The notes under the pieces were generated by a model, which saw only the letters and a list, made by a program, of their open reading frames with translations, was not told the DNA's origin and searched no databases. Shown one piece after another: positions 41,963 to 51,211 of a DNA stretch of 64,000 nt (position 1 is its first letter; each line of letters begins with the position of its first letter). The DNA is from JAMXLO01 sp964427005. GTDB taxonomy: Bacteria; Pseudomonadota; Alphaproteobacteria; Acetobacterales; Acetobacteraceae. The stretch lies in NCBI GenBank assembly GCA_964427005.1, contig CAYRTL010000008.1:15066-79065 (forward strand), written 5' to 3'. Position numbers and translations under genes: made by a program.

Positions 41963-42661
41963 ATGGCAACTACCACCATCCAGGCGACTGACGGTTCCGG
42001 CAGCTTCTCCGCCTATCTGGTCGAGCCTAAGACCAAGCCCGCCGGTGTCGTCGTGCTGATCCAGGAGATATTCGGGGTGAACCAGGCGATGCGCGACATC
42101 GCTGCCTGGGTCGCCGACATGCGCTTCATTGCGATCTGCCCCGACCTGTTCTGGCGCATCGAGCCCGGCGTCGACATCACCGACAAGTCCGAGGCCGAAT
42201 GGAAGAAGGCCTTCGAGCTGTTCAACAAGTTCGACCAGGCAAAGGGGATCGAAGACCTCAAGGCCACCGTCGCCGCAGCGCGCAAGCTGCCGGGCTCCAA
42301 TGGCAAGGTCGCGACCATGGGCTACTGTCTCGGCGGGCGCCTTGCGTTCATGATGGCAGAGCAGTCCGACGCCGATGCGAACATCTCCTATTACGGTGTC
42401 GGCCTGGACAATCTGTTAGGCGATCTGAACAAGGTGACGAAGCCACTCGTCGTGCACATCGCCGGACAGGATAAATTCTTCCCGCCCGAGGGTCGTGCGA
42501 AGGTCATCGATGCGGTCAAAGGCCATCCGCACATCAAGTGCTACGTGTACCCGAATGCGAATCACGCCTTCGCCCGGGTCGGTGGCGTGCATTGGGATGG
42601 CCGCGCCGCCACCATCGCGAACGGACGCAGCGCGGAAACCTTGGACGCCGCGCTAGGATGA
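41963..42661 (+). CDS. Dienelactone hydrolase family protein
   Basis: 232 residues of the DLH alpha/beta-hydrolase family. The triad is Cys in MGYCLGGRLAFM, Asp in IAGQDKFFPP and His in YPNANHAFAR. QEIFGVNQAMRDIAAWVAD is the conserved family start region. GGGAGGA precedes the ATG. DLH converts dienelactones to maleylacetate, but many homologues are general carboxymethylenebutenolidases of unknown substrate. It converges on trxA with a perfect palindrome between them. Confidence 0.88.
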   Translation: MATTTIQATDGSGSFSAYLVEPKTKPAGVVVLIQEIFGVNQAMRDIAAWVADMRFIAICPDLFWRIEPGVDITDKSEAEWKKAFELFNKFDQAKGIEDLKATVAAARKLPGSNGKVATMGYCLGGRLAFMMAEQSDADANISYYGVGLDNLLGDLNKVTKPLVVHIAGQDKFFPPEGRAKVIDAVKGHPHIKCYVYPNANHAFARVGGVHWDGRAATIANGRSAETLDAALG

Positions 42662-42667
42662 TTCGTT

Positions 42668-42690
42668 ATGCCGGGGCTTGGCCCCGGCAT
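42668..42690. terminator. Perfect palindrome between convergent genes (family A-like), likely bidirectional terminator
   Basis: ATGCCGGGGC-TTG-GCCCCGGCAT has 10-bp perfect arms around a three-base loop. It occupies most of the 37-base gap between the dienelactone hydrolase stop and the trxA stop, so transcripts from both sides would fold it. No run of T follows directly on either strand, so efficiency as an intrinsic terminator is uncertain. Confidence 0.6.
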
Positions 42691-42698
42691 GCACGTCT

Positions 42699-43025
42699 TC
42701 AAAGATTGGAGGATATCCAGTCCTTCAGCCGGCTCTTCGGCAGCGCGCCGATCTGCGTTGCCGTGGGCTGGCCGTCCTTGAACAGGATCAGCGTTGGGAT
42801 GCCGCGCACCGCATAGTTGTTCGGCGTTACCGGATTATCGTCGATGTTGACCTTCGCCACGGTCAGCTTGCCGGCGAACTCGACGGCGAGTTCCTCCAGC
42901 GCGGGTCCGATCATCTTGCACGGCCCGCACCACTCCGCCCAGAAGTCCACCAGCACCGGCCCTTCAGCCTGCAAAACATCCGCGGAGAAGCTGTCGTCGG
43001 TGACGGGTTTGGTGTTCATGCTCAT
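42699..43025 (-). CDS. trxA: Thioredoxin
   Basis: 108 residues with the active site AEWCGPCKMIGPALEEL and the cis-proline segment RGIPTLILFKDG. A general cytoplasmic disulfide reductase. The ATG at 43025 overlaps the addA stop (ATGA), so it is the last gene of the tsaE-amgK-murU-addB-addA-trxA operon; the internal ATG at 43019 is an alternative start. Confidence 0.97.
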   Translation of the reverse strand: MSMNTKPVTDDSFSADVLQAEGPVLVDFWAEWCGPCKMIGPALEELAVEFAGKLTVAKVNIDDNPVTPNNYAVRGIPTLILFKDGQPTATQIGALPKSRLKDWISSNL

Positions 43026-46000
43026 GTCAGCCTCGTTACTTCGGTTGCTGTGGAATTGGGGGGCAAGGTGGGTGGGTCAAGCAGCGCGTCCGGCAGGATG
43101 GCTATGCGCGGCGCGTGGGTCCAGATGAGGGCACAGATGATGGCACGGCCAGGGAAGATCCCGCGGAGGACCGACCGGTAGGCGGCCATTTGGCGGAGAT
43201 ACAGCACCGGCGTGTCTTCGACCCGAACCGGCGGCCGCCGGTTGGTCTTGAAATCCGCAATCAGGACCCTGTCGTCTGACACGACGAGCCGATCAATCAA
43301 TCCGCCCACCACTTTCTCGCCGACAAGCCCGGTCAGCGGCACCTCCGCACGGCTGCCCGGCCCGAAGAGCGGCCGAAGTTCCGGATGGTCGAGGATGGCC
43401 AGGACTTCAGACGCCAGTTCTCCCGCTTCCATTGGCGATAAGCCGTTCCCCGGACGATTGAGCCAGCTCTGTGCCGCCGCGCCTCGCTTCTCGGGCGGAA
43501 CGTCGGGAAGATGCTGCAGCAGCGCGTGCAGCAGCTTGCCGCGCCGGAACCGGTTGCTGGCTGCTTCGCGTGCGGCCAGAGGCGAAGCGGCAGCCGGAAC
43601 CGGCCCTAGTTCGGCGTTCTCTGGCCGGCTGGGCGCAAGCCGTTCCGGCCGGCTGCGCTCGACGGGCGGTGCTGCCGCACGCCACTCAGGTGCACGCCCG
43701 ATCCAGGCCGGAAGCTCCGTACACCTGTGAACCGCACCCTCCGCCCCCGGCTGGTCTGGTCTTGCCTGTTGCTCCGCCACGTAGCGCCGCAGTTCACCGT
43801 TCCAGGCCTCGAACGTCCAGCGCTCGGCTGGCAGCGCATCAAAGCCGCGTTCCACCAGCCTGTACCAGCAAGCATCGTCCAGCCCCTTGCGAGTTTGCCA
43901 GCCACAGACCAACAGCCGGTCCTCGGCGCGGGTCAGCGCCACATACAGGAGACGATTGTGCTCCTGCATACGCCGTGCCGCCGCCTGATCTCGCATGCGC
44001 TGGGCCGCGCTCGAGCGCAACTCTTTGCGTGGCGACCAGATCGGCACTTCGCGCCGGGTTGCCGGGTCCGTTGCCCACAAAATCGACCCTTCGTCCGGCG
44101 GCAATGACGTGGCGTCCGGCAGGATGACGAGCGGCGCCTGCAGCCCCTTCGCGCCGTGCACCGTCATGACGCGCACCAGGCTGCCGGCCCCTTCCGCCTC
44201 TCGCTTCACTTCGGCGCCGGAGCGGCGCAGCCAGTGCAGAAAGCCCTGCAGCGAAGCCGGATGCGTCTGTCCATACGTCAAAGCCGCGTTCAGCAGTTCA
44301 TCGACCGGTTCGGCGGCCTCAGCGCCCAGCCTCGCGTACAGGCGCGCACGCGCGCCGAGTGGCCCCAGCGCTTCCGCGAATAGCGCGAATGGCGAGACGT
44401 AATCGACACGCGACAGCAGTGCCGAAAAGAATGCCCAGGCCGCCCGCCAGTCTGGCCGCTCCTCGGCACGGCTCCGCAGCGTCTCCCAAAGCGGGCCGCT
44501 GCGTCCGATTGCCAACTCCATCAGGCTGTCGTCCGACAGGCCACCCAAGGGGCTGGTCAGCAGACAGGCGAACGTCAAGTCGTCTTGCGGCAGCAGCAAC
44601 GCGTCAGCCAGCGCCATCAGGTCCTGGACCGCCGGCTGGTCAGTCAACGTCAGCCGATCCAGCCCAGCCACCGGGACGCCGCGTGACTTCAACGCGCGCA
44701 CCAGGGCGCGGCCAAAGTCATTGCGCCGCCTGACCAGTACCATGACGTCGCCCGGAACGAGTGGTCGCCGTTTGCTCTCCAGTATGGCCCCGCCGCCCGT
44801 TTCGCGGGCGATCCATCCAGCAAGCGTCTCCGCCAAACGCTGCGGTGCGGACGCAAGGCCATGGTTCTGATCTGGCACCGACCAAGGCCGCGGTTCCGCT
44901 GCGTCGGGAAGCGGCGTCAGCGGCCAAAGCTCGACCGCCCCCGCATGGCCGCCTCTATCGGCATAGTGCTCCAGCTTCTCGCCCGCGGTTACGACGCCGT
45001 CTGCGGCGAGTGGATTGGCGAACACCCGATCGACCAATTCCAGCACTGGTCGCGTTGAACGGAATGAAACGTCGAGCTTCGCCTCGCGCCACTGCTTGCC
45101 GGCCGCAGTCACGCGGGCGGCGAGCAGCTTGTGCGAACGATCGAACTCCTCGGTGTCCGCGCCCTGAAAGGAGTAGATCGACTGCTTGCGATCGCCCACA
45201 GCAAACACGGTGCGATGCACGTCGCGCGCGGTCGCGCCGGAAAAGAACTCCTCGGTCAGCGCATGCGCGATCTGCCATTGCGCCGGCGCAGTGTCCTGCA
45301 CCTCGTCCAGCAGCAGGTGGTCGAGCCCGCCATCAAGTTTGTACAGCACCCAGGCAACGCCAGGATCGCGCAGCAGAGCCGATGTCCGACCGATCAAATC
45401 GTCATAGTCGAGCAGTCCCGAAATTTCCTTGTGCGCCGCGTAGGCTTGCAGCACGGGCTTTGCGAGTGTCAGCAGAGCGCTGGAAACTGATGCCACGCGC
45501 AATGCCAGACAGGCATCGATCGTATCGAGGATGCGGTCGCATTCATTGAAGAAGAAGCGCACCAGATCAGGATGCGCGTCGATCACCGTCTTGCTTACGA
45601 AGCCGCTTGGCGCACGCGGCTTGTTTTCCTTGGTCAGGAACTCGTCGCACCAGCGTTGCCAGTGCTCGCCGCGATCCTCAGCCGCGAGTCCGAGCCAATC
45701 GAGAATCCGTCCTGCTCTCTCCGCACATTCCTTTGCGCCCAACCGCTGGACGATACGGGCCGCTTCGCGCAGTTCGCGTTCCGACTGCCAGTTGATGGCG
45801 GCGGCGATGATGTCGGCTTCCGTCGAAGCGGTGACGCCAAGGACGCGGCGCTGTGCAGATTCAAGCCCGCTGCCGAGTTCGAGCGCTGCCCGCAGCCGCG
45901 GCAGATCCGATTGCAATTTTCCGACCAGCCGGCCGAACTGGTCTGCCGAAGCAAGCCCTGCCAGCGTTTGCAGTGCTGCACGCAGTTCGGGCGAGCTGGC

Positions 46001-46507
46001 GTGCGCCAGCATGGTCTCTCGCGCCTCGGTCAGCGCATCCTCGGCATCGCGCTCATCAACCAACCGGAAGTGCGGTGACAATGCCGCTTCCAGCGGGAAG
46101 CGGCGGAGTAGCGACTGGCAGAACGCATGGATGGTCCCGATACGCATGCCACCTGGCAGGTCGAGAACCTTCGCGAACAGCGCGCGCGCATTGCGCTGCG
46201 CGGCTTCGGTTGGTTCGACATCGAGAGCGCGCAGCTCCCGTGCGAGCTCGATGTCATTCAGCGTGACCCAGCGGCCAAGCGTTTTCTGCAAACGCACCGC
46301 CATTTCTGCGGCGGCGGCTTTGGTGAAGGTGAGACACTGAATCCGCTCCGGCGCTGCGCCGGTCAGCATCAGGCGCAGCAGCCGATCGGTCAGCAGCTTG
46401 GTCTTGCCCGATCCCGCCGATGCGCCGACGAAGGCGGAAACCGACGGATCGGAGGCCAGGAGCTGTTCCGCGTTGGCGCGCTCGCGGGGAGACGTCCCGC
46501 TACTCAC
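43022..46507 (-). CDS. addA: Double-strand break repair helicase-nuclease AddA
   Basis: 1161 residues. Helicase motifs of superfamily 1 are in place: Walker A in FVGASAGSGKTKLLTDRLL, CLTFTKAAAAEMAVRL, motif II LLLDEVQDTAPAQW, DRKQSIYSFQGADTEEF, MTVHGAKGLQAPLVILPD and LLYVALTRAEDRLLVCG. The C-terminal RecB-type nuclease shows VLIADFKTNRRPP. With AddB it resects DNA ends for RecA in place of RecBCD. Its start overlaps the addB stop by four bases. Confidence 0.95.
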   Translation of the reverse strand: MSSGTSPRERANAEQLLASDPSVSAFVGASAGSGKTKLLTDRLLRLMLTGAAPERIQCLTFTKAAAAEMAVRLQKTLGRWVTLNDIELARELRALDVEPTEAAQRNARALFAKVLDLPGGMRIGTIHAFCQSLLRRFPLEAALSPHFRLVDERDAEDALTEARETMLAHASSPELRAALQTLAGLASADQFGRLVGKLQSDLPRLRAALELGSGLESAQRRVLGVTASTEADIIAAAINWQSERELREAARIVQRLGAKECAERAGRILDWLGLAAEDRGEHWQRWCDEFLTKENKPRAPSGFVSKTVIDAHPDLVRFFFNECDRILDTIDACLALRVASVSSALLTLAKPVLQAYAAHKEISGLLDYDDLIGRTSALLRDPGVAWVLYKLDGGLDHLLLDEVQDTAPAQWQIAHALTEEFFSGATARDVHRTVFAVGDRKQSIYSFQGADTEEFDRSHKLLAARVTAAGKQWREAKLDVSFRSTRPVLELVDRVFANPLAADGVVTAGEKLEHYADRGGHAGAVELWPLTPLPDAAEPRPWSVPDQNHGLASAPQRLAETLAGWIARETGGGAILESKRRPLVPGDVMVLVRRRNDFGRALVRALKSRGVPVAGLDRLTLTDQPAVQDLMALADALLLPQDDLTFACLLTSPLGGLSDDSLMELAIGRSGPLWETLRSRAEERPDWRAAWAFFSALLSRVDYVSPFALFAEALGPLGARARLYARLGAEAAEPVDELLNAALTYGQTHPASLQGFLHWLRRSGAEVKREAEGAGSLVRVMTVHGAKGLQAPLVILPDATSLPPDEGSILWATDPATRREVPIWSPRKELRSSAAQRMRDQAAARRMQEHNRLLYVALTRAEDRLLVCGWQTRKGLDDACWYRLVERGFDALPAERWTFEAWNGELRRYVAEQQARPDQPGAEGAVHRCTELPAWIGRAPEWRAAAPPVERSRPERLAPSRPENAELGPVPAAASPLAAREAASNRFRRGKLLHALLQHLPDVPPEKRGAAAQSWLNRPGNGLSPMEAGELASEVLAILDHPELRPLFGPGSRAEVPLTGLVGEKVVGGLIDRLVVSDDRVLIADFKTNRRPPVRVEDTPVLYLRQMAAYRSVLRGIFPGRAIICALIWTHAPRIAILPDALLDPPTLPPNSTATEVTRLT

Positions 46508-49500
46508 TCCTCATCCCCTGCCGCCGACCATTCAGCTACCCGTGCAAGCTGCGCATACTCAGAAAACCGCGGCGCAAAGCCCGGCTGTGGCTGCGATAGA
46601 TAACGGCGATCCGCCGCGTCGTAGGTATCGATCAGGCCACACAGCGCGTCCCGCGCATCGCCGACCGCCCTGGCGATGACGCCCGCATCGCCCTTGAATA
46701 GCGTGCGCAATTCGCCGGCATGGAACCCGCCGGTCACATGCCAGTAGATCAGTTCGTCCACTGCCCCTGAGACCGCGTCGCCGAATGCCCCGGCCTGCGC
46801 CATCGCTGCCTCCAGCAGCAATTGTGGCGCCAAGCCGGCGTCCACTTCCTTTTGGCTCGGCGGGGTTCCGGTCTTGTAGTCGAGAATGGCAATGCTGCCA
46901 TCGCTCCGTCGCTCGATCCGATCAGCCCTGCCTGTCAGGCGAAACAATCCACCGGGTCGGTCCAGCTCATATGTCCCGCCCGCTTCCACGACGATCGCTG
47001 CAGGCGGCCGTTCGCCCCTGCGCTTCGCCTCTATGCAGACGACCCAATCCGCGATGCGCTCCAGCCGAGGTGCCCACCATGCGGCGAGCGCCTCGCGCAA
47101 ATCGGCTTCCGCCAAAGCACGTGCCATCGCCCTGCGTAGTTGCTCCGCCGCATCCGGCGGCCAGCGCACGCCGTGCTGCTCGACAAAATGGCGCAGCCCC
47201 GCATGGACGAGGCTGCCGTAATCCGCGGCATCGGTCGCTTCGTCGAGGGGCGGCAGCTTCGACAGCTTCAGCACATGCCGAGCATGAATCGCATAGGGAT
47301 CGCGCAGCCACGTCTCGATCTCGGTGACCGACAGCCTGCGGGGCCGCAGTGAGACAGGCGGGCATGGACGCGGTGGCCGCGCGGGCCGTGGCCCAGTCAG
47401 CGGCTGATCCAGTGCCTGGACCCAGCTTCCGGCAGGATGCTGCGGCACACCCGTCTTCTGCCCCCCGAGCAAAGTCTCCAGCCGGACAAGCCAGCGTGCA
47501 GGGACCACCGGTGCACCGTCGCGCCGCCGTGGGCACGACAGCACGACACGCACCGGCGCCGAGGCACAGGCCAGAAAATCATGCGCCGACTGGCCGATGA
47601 TCTCCTCGGGTGAAGGCAATCCGACAGCCTTGCGCATCGGGCGCGACAGCCAAGGGCCAGGGTCACTCGTCGGAGGCCATACGCCTTCCACCAAACCGCC
47701 CAGCACGATGACATCCGCGGTCTGCAGCCGTGCCTCGAGCAAACCCCAGATGAACACGCGCGGATGCTCGGTGCCGCCGCGACCTCGCAGGGCACGTCGG
47801 CTGCGCACGACCGCGCCCTCGAGCACTGCGTCGAGCAGTCCAGGCAGTACGTCGCGCCGCTGGTCCGGCAGCATGGGCAGCGCCGCCTGCACCTCAGCCA
47901 GACGTTCCGCCAGAGCCTCGCCTTCTTCCCCGGCCCACAGCCGTGACGGACCGCCCAACTCGTCGGTGGCGGCAAGGTGTTCCGCGCATTCGATCAGGGC
48001 GGCCAGTGCGAATGCCGGCGACACTTCCACCGCGGACGCAATCCGCAGCGCTGGAGCCAGACACGCTTCCAGCCTGTCCAACAGTCTTGCCGCCTCACGG
48101 TCCGCGCGCGCCCGATCCAAACGCCGACGCAATCCGGATAGGCCGGGTAGCGGCCGAGGGCCGCGGAGGCAGGCGACTTCCAGCGCCCGCACAGCCGAGC
48201 GGCACGCGGCGGGCGGCATGCCAGCCGCCGCCAACGGGTGCTTCAGCAACGCAAGCAGAGCCACCGGCGCAAGTTCCTCGGCCACCGCATGGGCGAGCAG
48301 ACGGAGGAAGACTGCTTGTGGCGTATCCGCCAGCGGTTCGCCCGCGCTGTCATCGGCTACCACGCCGTACCGCAGGAGTTCGGTCGCTACCCGTCCGGCA
48401 AGGGTGCGATCGGGTGTGACCAGAGCAGCCGTCGCCTCGGGCGTTTCGAGTGCTTCGCGCAGCACCAGCGCAATCGCCGCCGCTTCCTCCTGCTGATCGG
48501 CGATTGACAGCAGCGCAAGGCCGTCGATCCCGGTGGGCGTAGGTTCCTGCCATTCGGCGAGCGCCTTCGCCGGCAACAGAGCCCGGGCCAGTGTCGTGGC
48601 TCGAGGCGCTGGCTGAGAAGTCCCTGGCCACGGGCGGACATCGCCGCGCGTTGCACCGAGCCGGCACAGCAGCCGCGCCATCCCGGCCTGCGGATGCACA
48701 TCGTCCAGTTCGGCCCAAGCCTGCTCAGACATTCCGGTATCGAGCCCGGGCAGCACCACCGCGCCATTGCCAAGGCGGACAACCACTCGCAGCAGCCGCG
48801 CGACGGCCGGAATGCCACCAGTCGTACCGGCGATCAGGACAGGTTCGGCTGGGGGCGCCGCCTCCCATGCATTCGCCTGCGCATGCAACAGTGCCACCTG
48901 TCGCGCGGCCGGATTCATCAGTTGCTGCTCGGCCAGCCACTCCGGCCAGGCTCGGGTGACAATATGCAGGAAAGTCAGCGTCTGCGCCCAATGCTCGGCG
49001 TAGGCAGGGTCAGCCGCATCCGGCAGTCGCGCCGCCAGATCGATTTCCGCTCGCTCCGCCTCATCCATCAATGCAGCAAGTTCGGCTGCAAGCGGCCACG
49101 CCCTGTCGGCTGAACGGGGCGCACCGTTTCGCCCGCCCATTGCCAGGATCATCCGAGTCAACGCGGCGAGACGCTGCATTGGCTCGACCGGCGGCGGCAG
49201 ATCGAGCGCTCCACTCAACGCCAGCGGCGCTTCATCCAACCCACCGATCGCCGTAATGCGTGGCAGCAGCAGCGGCTGCCCCTTGGAGACGCGCAAGAAC
49301 GCTTCGGCCAGCGAACGGGCGGCACGACGAGTGGGCAACAGGATCATGCCACGTGCGACCGCGAGCGGATCGCCGGCATCGGCCATCCATTTGGCGGCGA
49401 GCGCGTCGAGGAAAGGCACGCCAGCCGGGATAGTAAACAGGTTCAGCGCGTTTCTCCCGTCAGCCGCGCGTGCAGGAAGTATTCCGCTTCCGCCAGATCG

Positions 49501-49524
49501 GTCGGCGTGGAGAGATGGAACCAC
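46504..49524 (-). CDS. addB: Double-strand break repair protein AddB
   Basis: Up to 1006 residues. The conserved N-terminus NLFTIPAGVPFLDALAAKW and LLPTRRAARSLAEAFLR are AddB-specific, and the C-terminal nuclease motif is IAILDYKTGTPPS. The start is uncertain: the only canonical codon that keeps the whole conserved N-terminus is the GTG at 49524, 82 bases inside murU. The conserved region itself begins at a CTG at 49446 that overlaps the murU stop (CTGA), so a CTG start giving 980 residues is plausible. AddB supplies the second nuclease and the scaffold of AddAB. Confidence 0.92.
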   Translation of the reverse strand: MVPSLHADRSGGSGILPARAADGRNALNLFTIPAGVPFLDALAAKWMADAGDPLAVARGMILLPTRRAARSLAEAFLRVSKGQPLLLPRITAIGGLDEAPLALSGALDLPPPVEPMQRLAALTRMILAMGGRNGAPRSADRAWPLAAELAALMDEAERAEIDLAARLPDAADPAYAEHWAQTLTFLHIVTRAWPEWLAEQQLMNPAARQVALLHAQANAWEAAPPAEPVLIAGTTGGIPAVARLLRVVVRLGNGAVVLPGLDTGMSEQAWAELDDVHPQAGMARLLCRLGATRGDVRPWPGTSQPAPRATTLARALLPAKALAEWQEPTPTGIDGLALLSIADQQEEAAAIALVLREALETPEATAALVTPDRTLAGRVATELLRYGVVADDSAGEPLADTPQAVFLRLLAHAVAEELAPVALLALLKHPLAAAGMPPAACRSAVRALEVACLRGPRPLPGLSGLRRRLDRARADREAARLLDRLEACLAPALRIASAVEVSPAFALAALIECAEHLAATDELGGPSRLWAGEEGEALAERLAEVQAALPMLPDQRRDVLPGLLDAVLEGAVVRSRRALRGRGGTEHPRVFIWGLLEARLQTADVIVLGGLVEGVWPPTSDPGPWLSRPMRKAVGLPSPEEIIGQSAHDFLACASAPVRVVLSCPRRRDGAPVVPARWLVRLETLLGGQKTGVPQHPAGSWVQALDQPLTGPRPARPPRPCPPVSLRPRRLSVTEIETWLRDPYAIHARHVLKLSKLPPLDEATDAADYGSLVHAGLRHFVEQHGVRWPPDAAEQLRRAMARALAEADLREALAAWWAPRLERIADWVVCIEAKRRGERPPAAIVVEAGGTYELDRPGGLFRLTGRADRIERRSDGSIAILDYKTGTPPSQKEVDAGLAPQLLLEAAMAQAGAFGDAVSGAVDELIYWHVTGGFHAGELRTLFKGDAGVIARAVGDARDALCGLIDTYDAADRRYLSQPQPGFAPRFSEYAQLARVAEWSAAGDEE

Positions 49525-50174
49525 AGCCCGTCATGCACGACCGCGCGCAGCCGGCCGGCTGCCATTGCATTATCCCACGCCCGGTTCATGCTGAACGCCC
49601 CCTCGGGTGTACCTTCGAGCAGGGCGGGCGCGATAAGCTGCACGCCCGCGTAGATGTAGGGTGCCACCTCGCGCTCCGCGCGGCGGCGCAATCCGCCCCA
49701 TGTGTCCAGCACGAAGTCGCCTAGGCCGACATCGGCATGAACCTGGAACGTGCGGTGGACCAGCAGCACGCCATCCACCTCGGCTGGATCGAAGGCGGCG
49801 ACGAGCCGTCCCAGGGTAGGCTGTGGACCGTCCAGCCAGAACGCGTCGCCATTGACTACGAAGAACGGCCCGGGCCCCAGCAGATCCAGGGCCGCCTTCA
49901 CCCCTCCCCCCGTTTCGAGCAGGGACGCCTCACGCCGGAGGATCGTGCGCGGCGGCCGCTGCGAACGAGCCTGCAAATGCGCCTCAAGCTGATCGGCCTT
50001 CCAATAGGCATTGACGGCGACGGTTCGCACGCCAGCCTCGGCCAGACGGTCCAACGCGTGATCGATCAGCGGTTGCCCGCCAAGTGGCAGCAGCGGTTTG
50101 GGCGTGCGGTCGGTCAGTGGGCGCATGCGCGTACCGAGACCGGCTGCGAGCAGCATGGCGGTTTCCGGTGTCAC
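49443..50174 (-). CDS. murU: MurU-like nucleotidyltransferase (N-acetylmuramate-1-phosphate uridylyltransferase)
   Basis: 243 residues from the GTG at 50174, which overlaps the upstream stop (GTGA). The nucleotidyltransferase signature AAGLGTRMRPLTDRTPKP and VVNGDAFWLDG are clear. It is the partner of the AmgK-type kinase: in the peptidoglycan-recycling route known from Pseudomonas, AmgK phosphorylates MurNAc and MurU makes UDP-MurNAc. Mannose-1-phosphate guanylyltransferases look alike; the neighbour decides the call. Confidence 0.82.
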   Translation of the reverse strand: MTPETAMLLAAGLGTRMRPLTDRTPKPLLPLGGQPLIDHALDRLAEAGVRTVAVNAYWKADQLEAHLQARSQRPPRTILRREASLLETGGGVKAALDLLGPGPFFVVNGDAFWLDGPQPTLGRLVAAFDPAEVDGVLLVHRTFQVHADVGLGDFVLDTWGGLRRRAEREVAPYIYAGVQLIAPALLEGTPEGAFSMNRAWDNAMAAGRLRAVVHDGLWFHLSTPTDLAEAEYFLHARLTGETR

Positions 50175-51211
50175 GCCGCGAGGTCCGGCGGGTTGCAGCG
50201 CCGCTCTGGCGGGATCCAGCGATCGAGGGCCGCAGCGAGGGGCGCGGCAGCAGGCTCGCGGACGGCCCTCTCCAACAGGCGCCATGTGCGAGGTCCGTGG
50301 ACGAGATAGCCCGGGCGGCCATCCCGGCGCGCGAGCCGTACCCACTGGCAGGCCACGCGCAGATGCCGCTGCGCGGCGCAGGCGGCATAGGCGGCGCGAA
50401 ACGCCGCCGGATCGAGTTCCGGACAAGCGGCCAGGCAATGCGCGATCGCGCATTGCTCAGTCTCGTGCGGAATGTCACGCCGCGCGTCCTGCAGCAGCGA
50501 CACCAGATCGTAAGCCGGGTGGCCAATGGCGGCGCTTTGGAAGTCGAGGACGCCGATGCGGCGGATGCCCTCGCGTTGCGGCAGCCAGAGCAGGTTTTCC
50601 GCGAAGTAGTCCCGGTGGACGAAACAGGTGGGTCCGGCAGCGACCGGGACCAGCATGGCTTCGAGCGCGGCAGCAAAGTCCCGACGTGCCGCCTCCGGCG
50701 GGGGGGCGCCGAACATGGCGGGCCACCACCAGTCGAACAGGGTCCCCATGGCGGTAGTTGCCATGGTCACCGCGTCCCATCGCGGCAGGTCGGGAGGTGG
50801 CGTGGCGCGCTGGATAGCGATCAACGTGTCCACGGCAGCACGCATTGCATCGTCGTGGCTGGGCTTGACCCGGCCATCCACCCCGGGTCGCCAGTGCGCA
50901 GATGGCCGGGTCAAGCCCGGCCATGACGAGAGGAGGCAATCTCCCAGATCCTCCTCCAGCAGCAGGCCTGCCTCCTCATCTGCCGCAAACACCTCGGGCA
51001 CCGAAATGCCGATACCCGCCAAATGCGCGCCGATACGCAGGAATGGCCGGATGTTTTCGGGCGGCGGCGCGTCCATCAGCACCGCCGGCCGCGGGCCGCC
51101 AATCAGTCGCAAATAGCGGCGGAAGCTCGCATCCTGCGCCAGCCTCTCGGCGCGTGCAGCCCCATAGCCATGACACTCCAGAAACGCCCGGATGAGCCGC
51201 TCGCGGGTCAT
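50171..51211 (-). CDS. amgK: AmgK-like aminoglycoside-phosphotransferase-fold sugar kinase, with in-frame palindromic insertion
   Basis: 346 residues of the APH fold: Brenner motif FVHRDYFAENLLWLP and metal-binding GVLDFQSAAIGHPAYDL. AmgK phosphorylates MurNAc/GlcNAc at C1 in cell-wall recycling; the gene next door is murU-like. Residues about 95-121 (SSWPGLTRPSAHWRPG then VDGRVKPSHDD) are encoded by a palindromic repeat (50851-50928) and do not belong to the family. The insertion adds 27 codons without stop or frameshift, in the loop after the LLLEEDLGD strand, so the protein may still fold. Confidence 0.82.
   Translation of the reverse strand: MTRERLIRAFLECHGYGAARAERLAQDASFRRYLRLIGGPRPAVLMDAPPPENIRPFLRIGAHLAGIGISVPEVFAADEEAGLLLEEDLGDCLLSSWPGLTRPSAHWRPGVDGRVKPSHDDAMRAAVDTLIAIQRATPPPDLPRWDAVTMATTAMGTLFDWWWPAMFGAPPPEAARRDFAAALEAMLVPVAAGPTCFVHRDYFAENLLWLPQREGIRRIGVLDFQSAAIGHPAYDLVSLLQDARRDIPHETEQCAIAHCLAACPELDPAAFRAAYAACAAQRHLRVACQWVRLARRDGRPGYLVHGPRTWRLLERAVREPAAAPLAAALDRWIPPERRCNPPDLAA
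50851..50928. repeat. Palindromic element (family A) inside the amgK-like gene
   Basis: Two inverted arms, 50851-50878 and 50901-50928, match in 26 of 28 positions once one is reverse-complemented; 22 bases separate them. Each arm is itself near-palindromic around GACCCGG. The element lies wholly in the coding sequence and its 78 bases keep the frame. It is the same family as 55211-55301, whose arms have the same core GGCCGGGCT-GACCCGGCCATCC. Confidence 0.9.
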
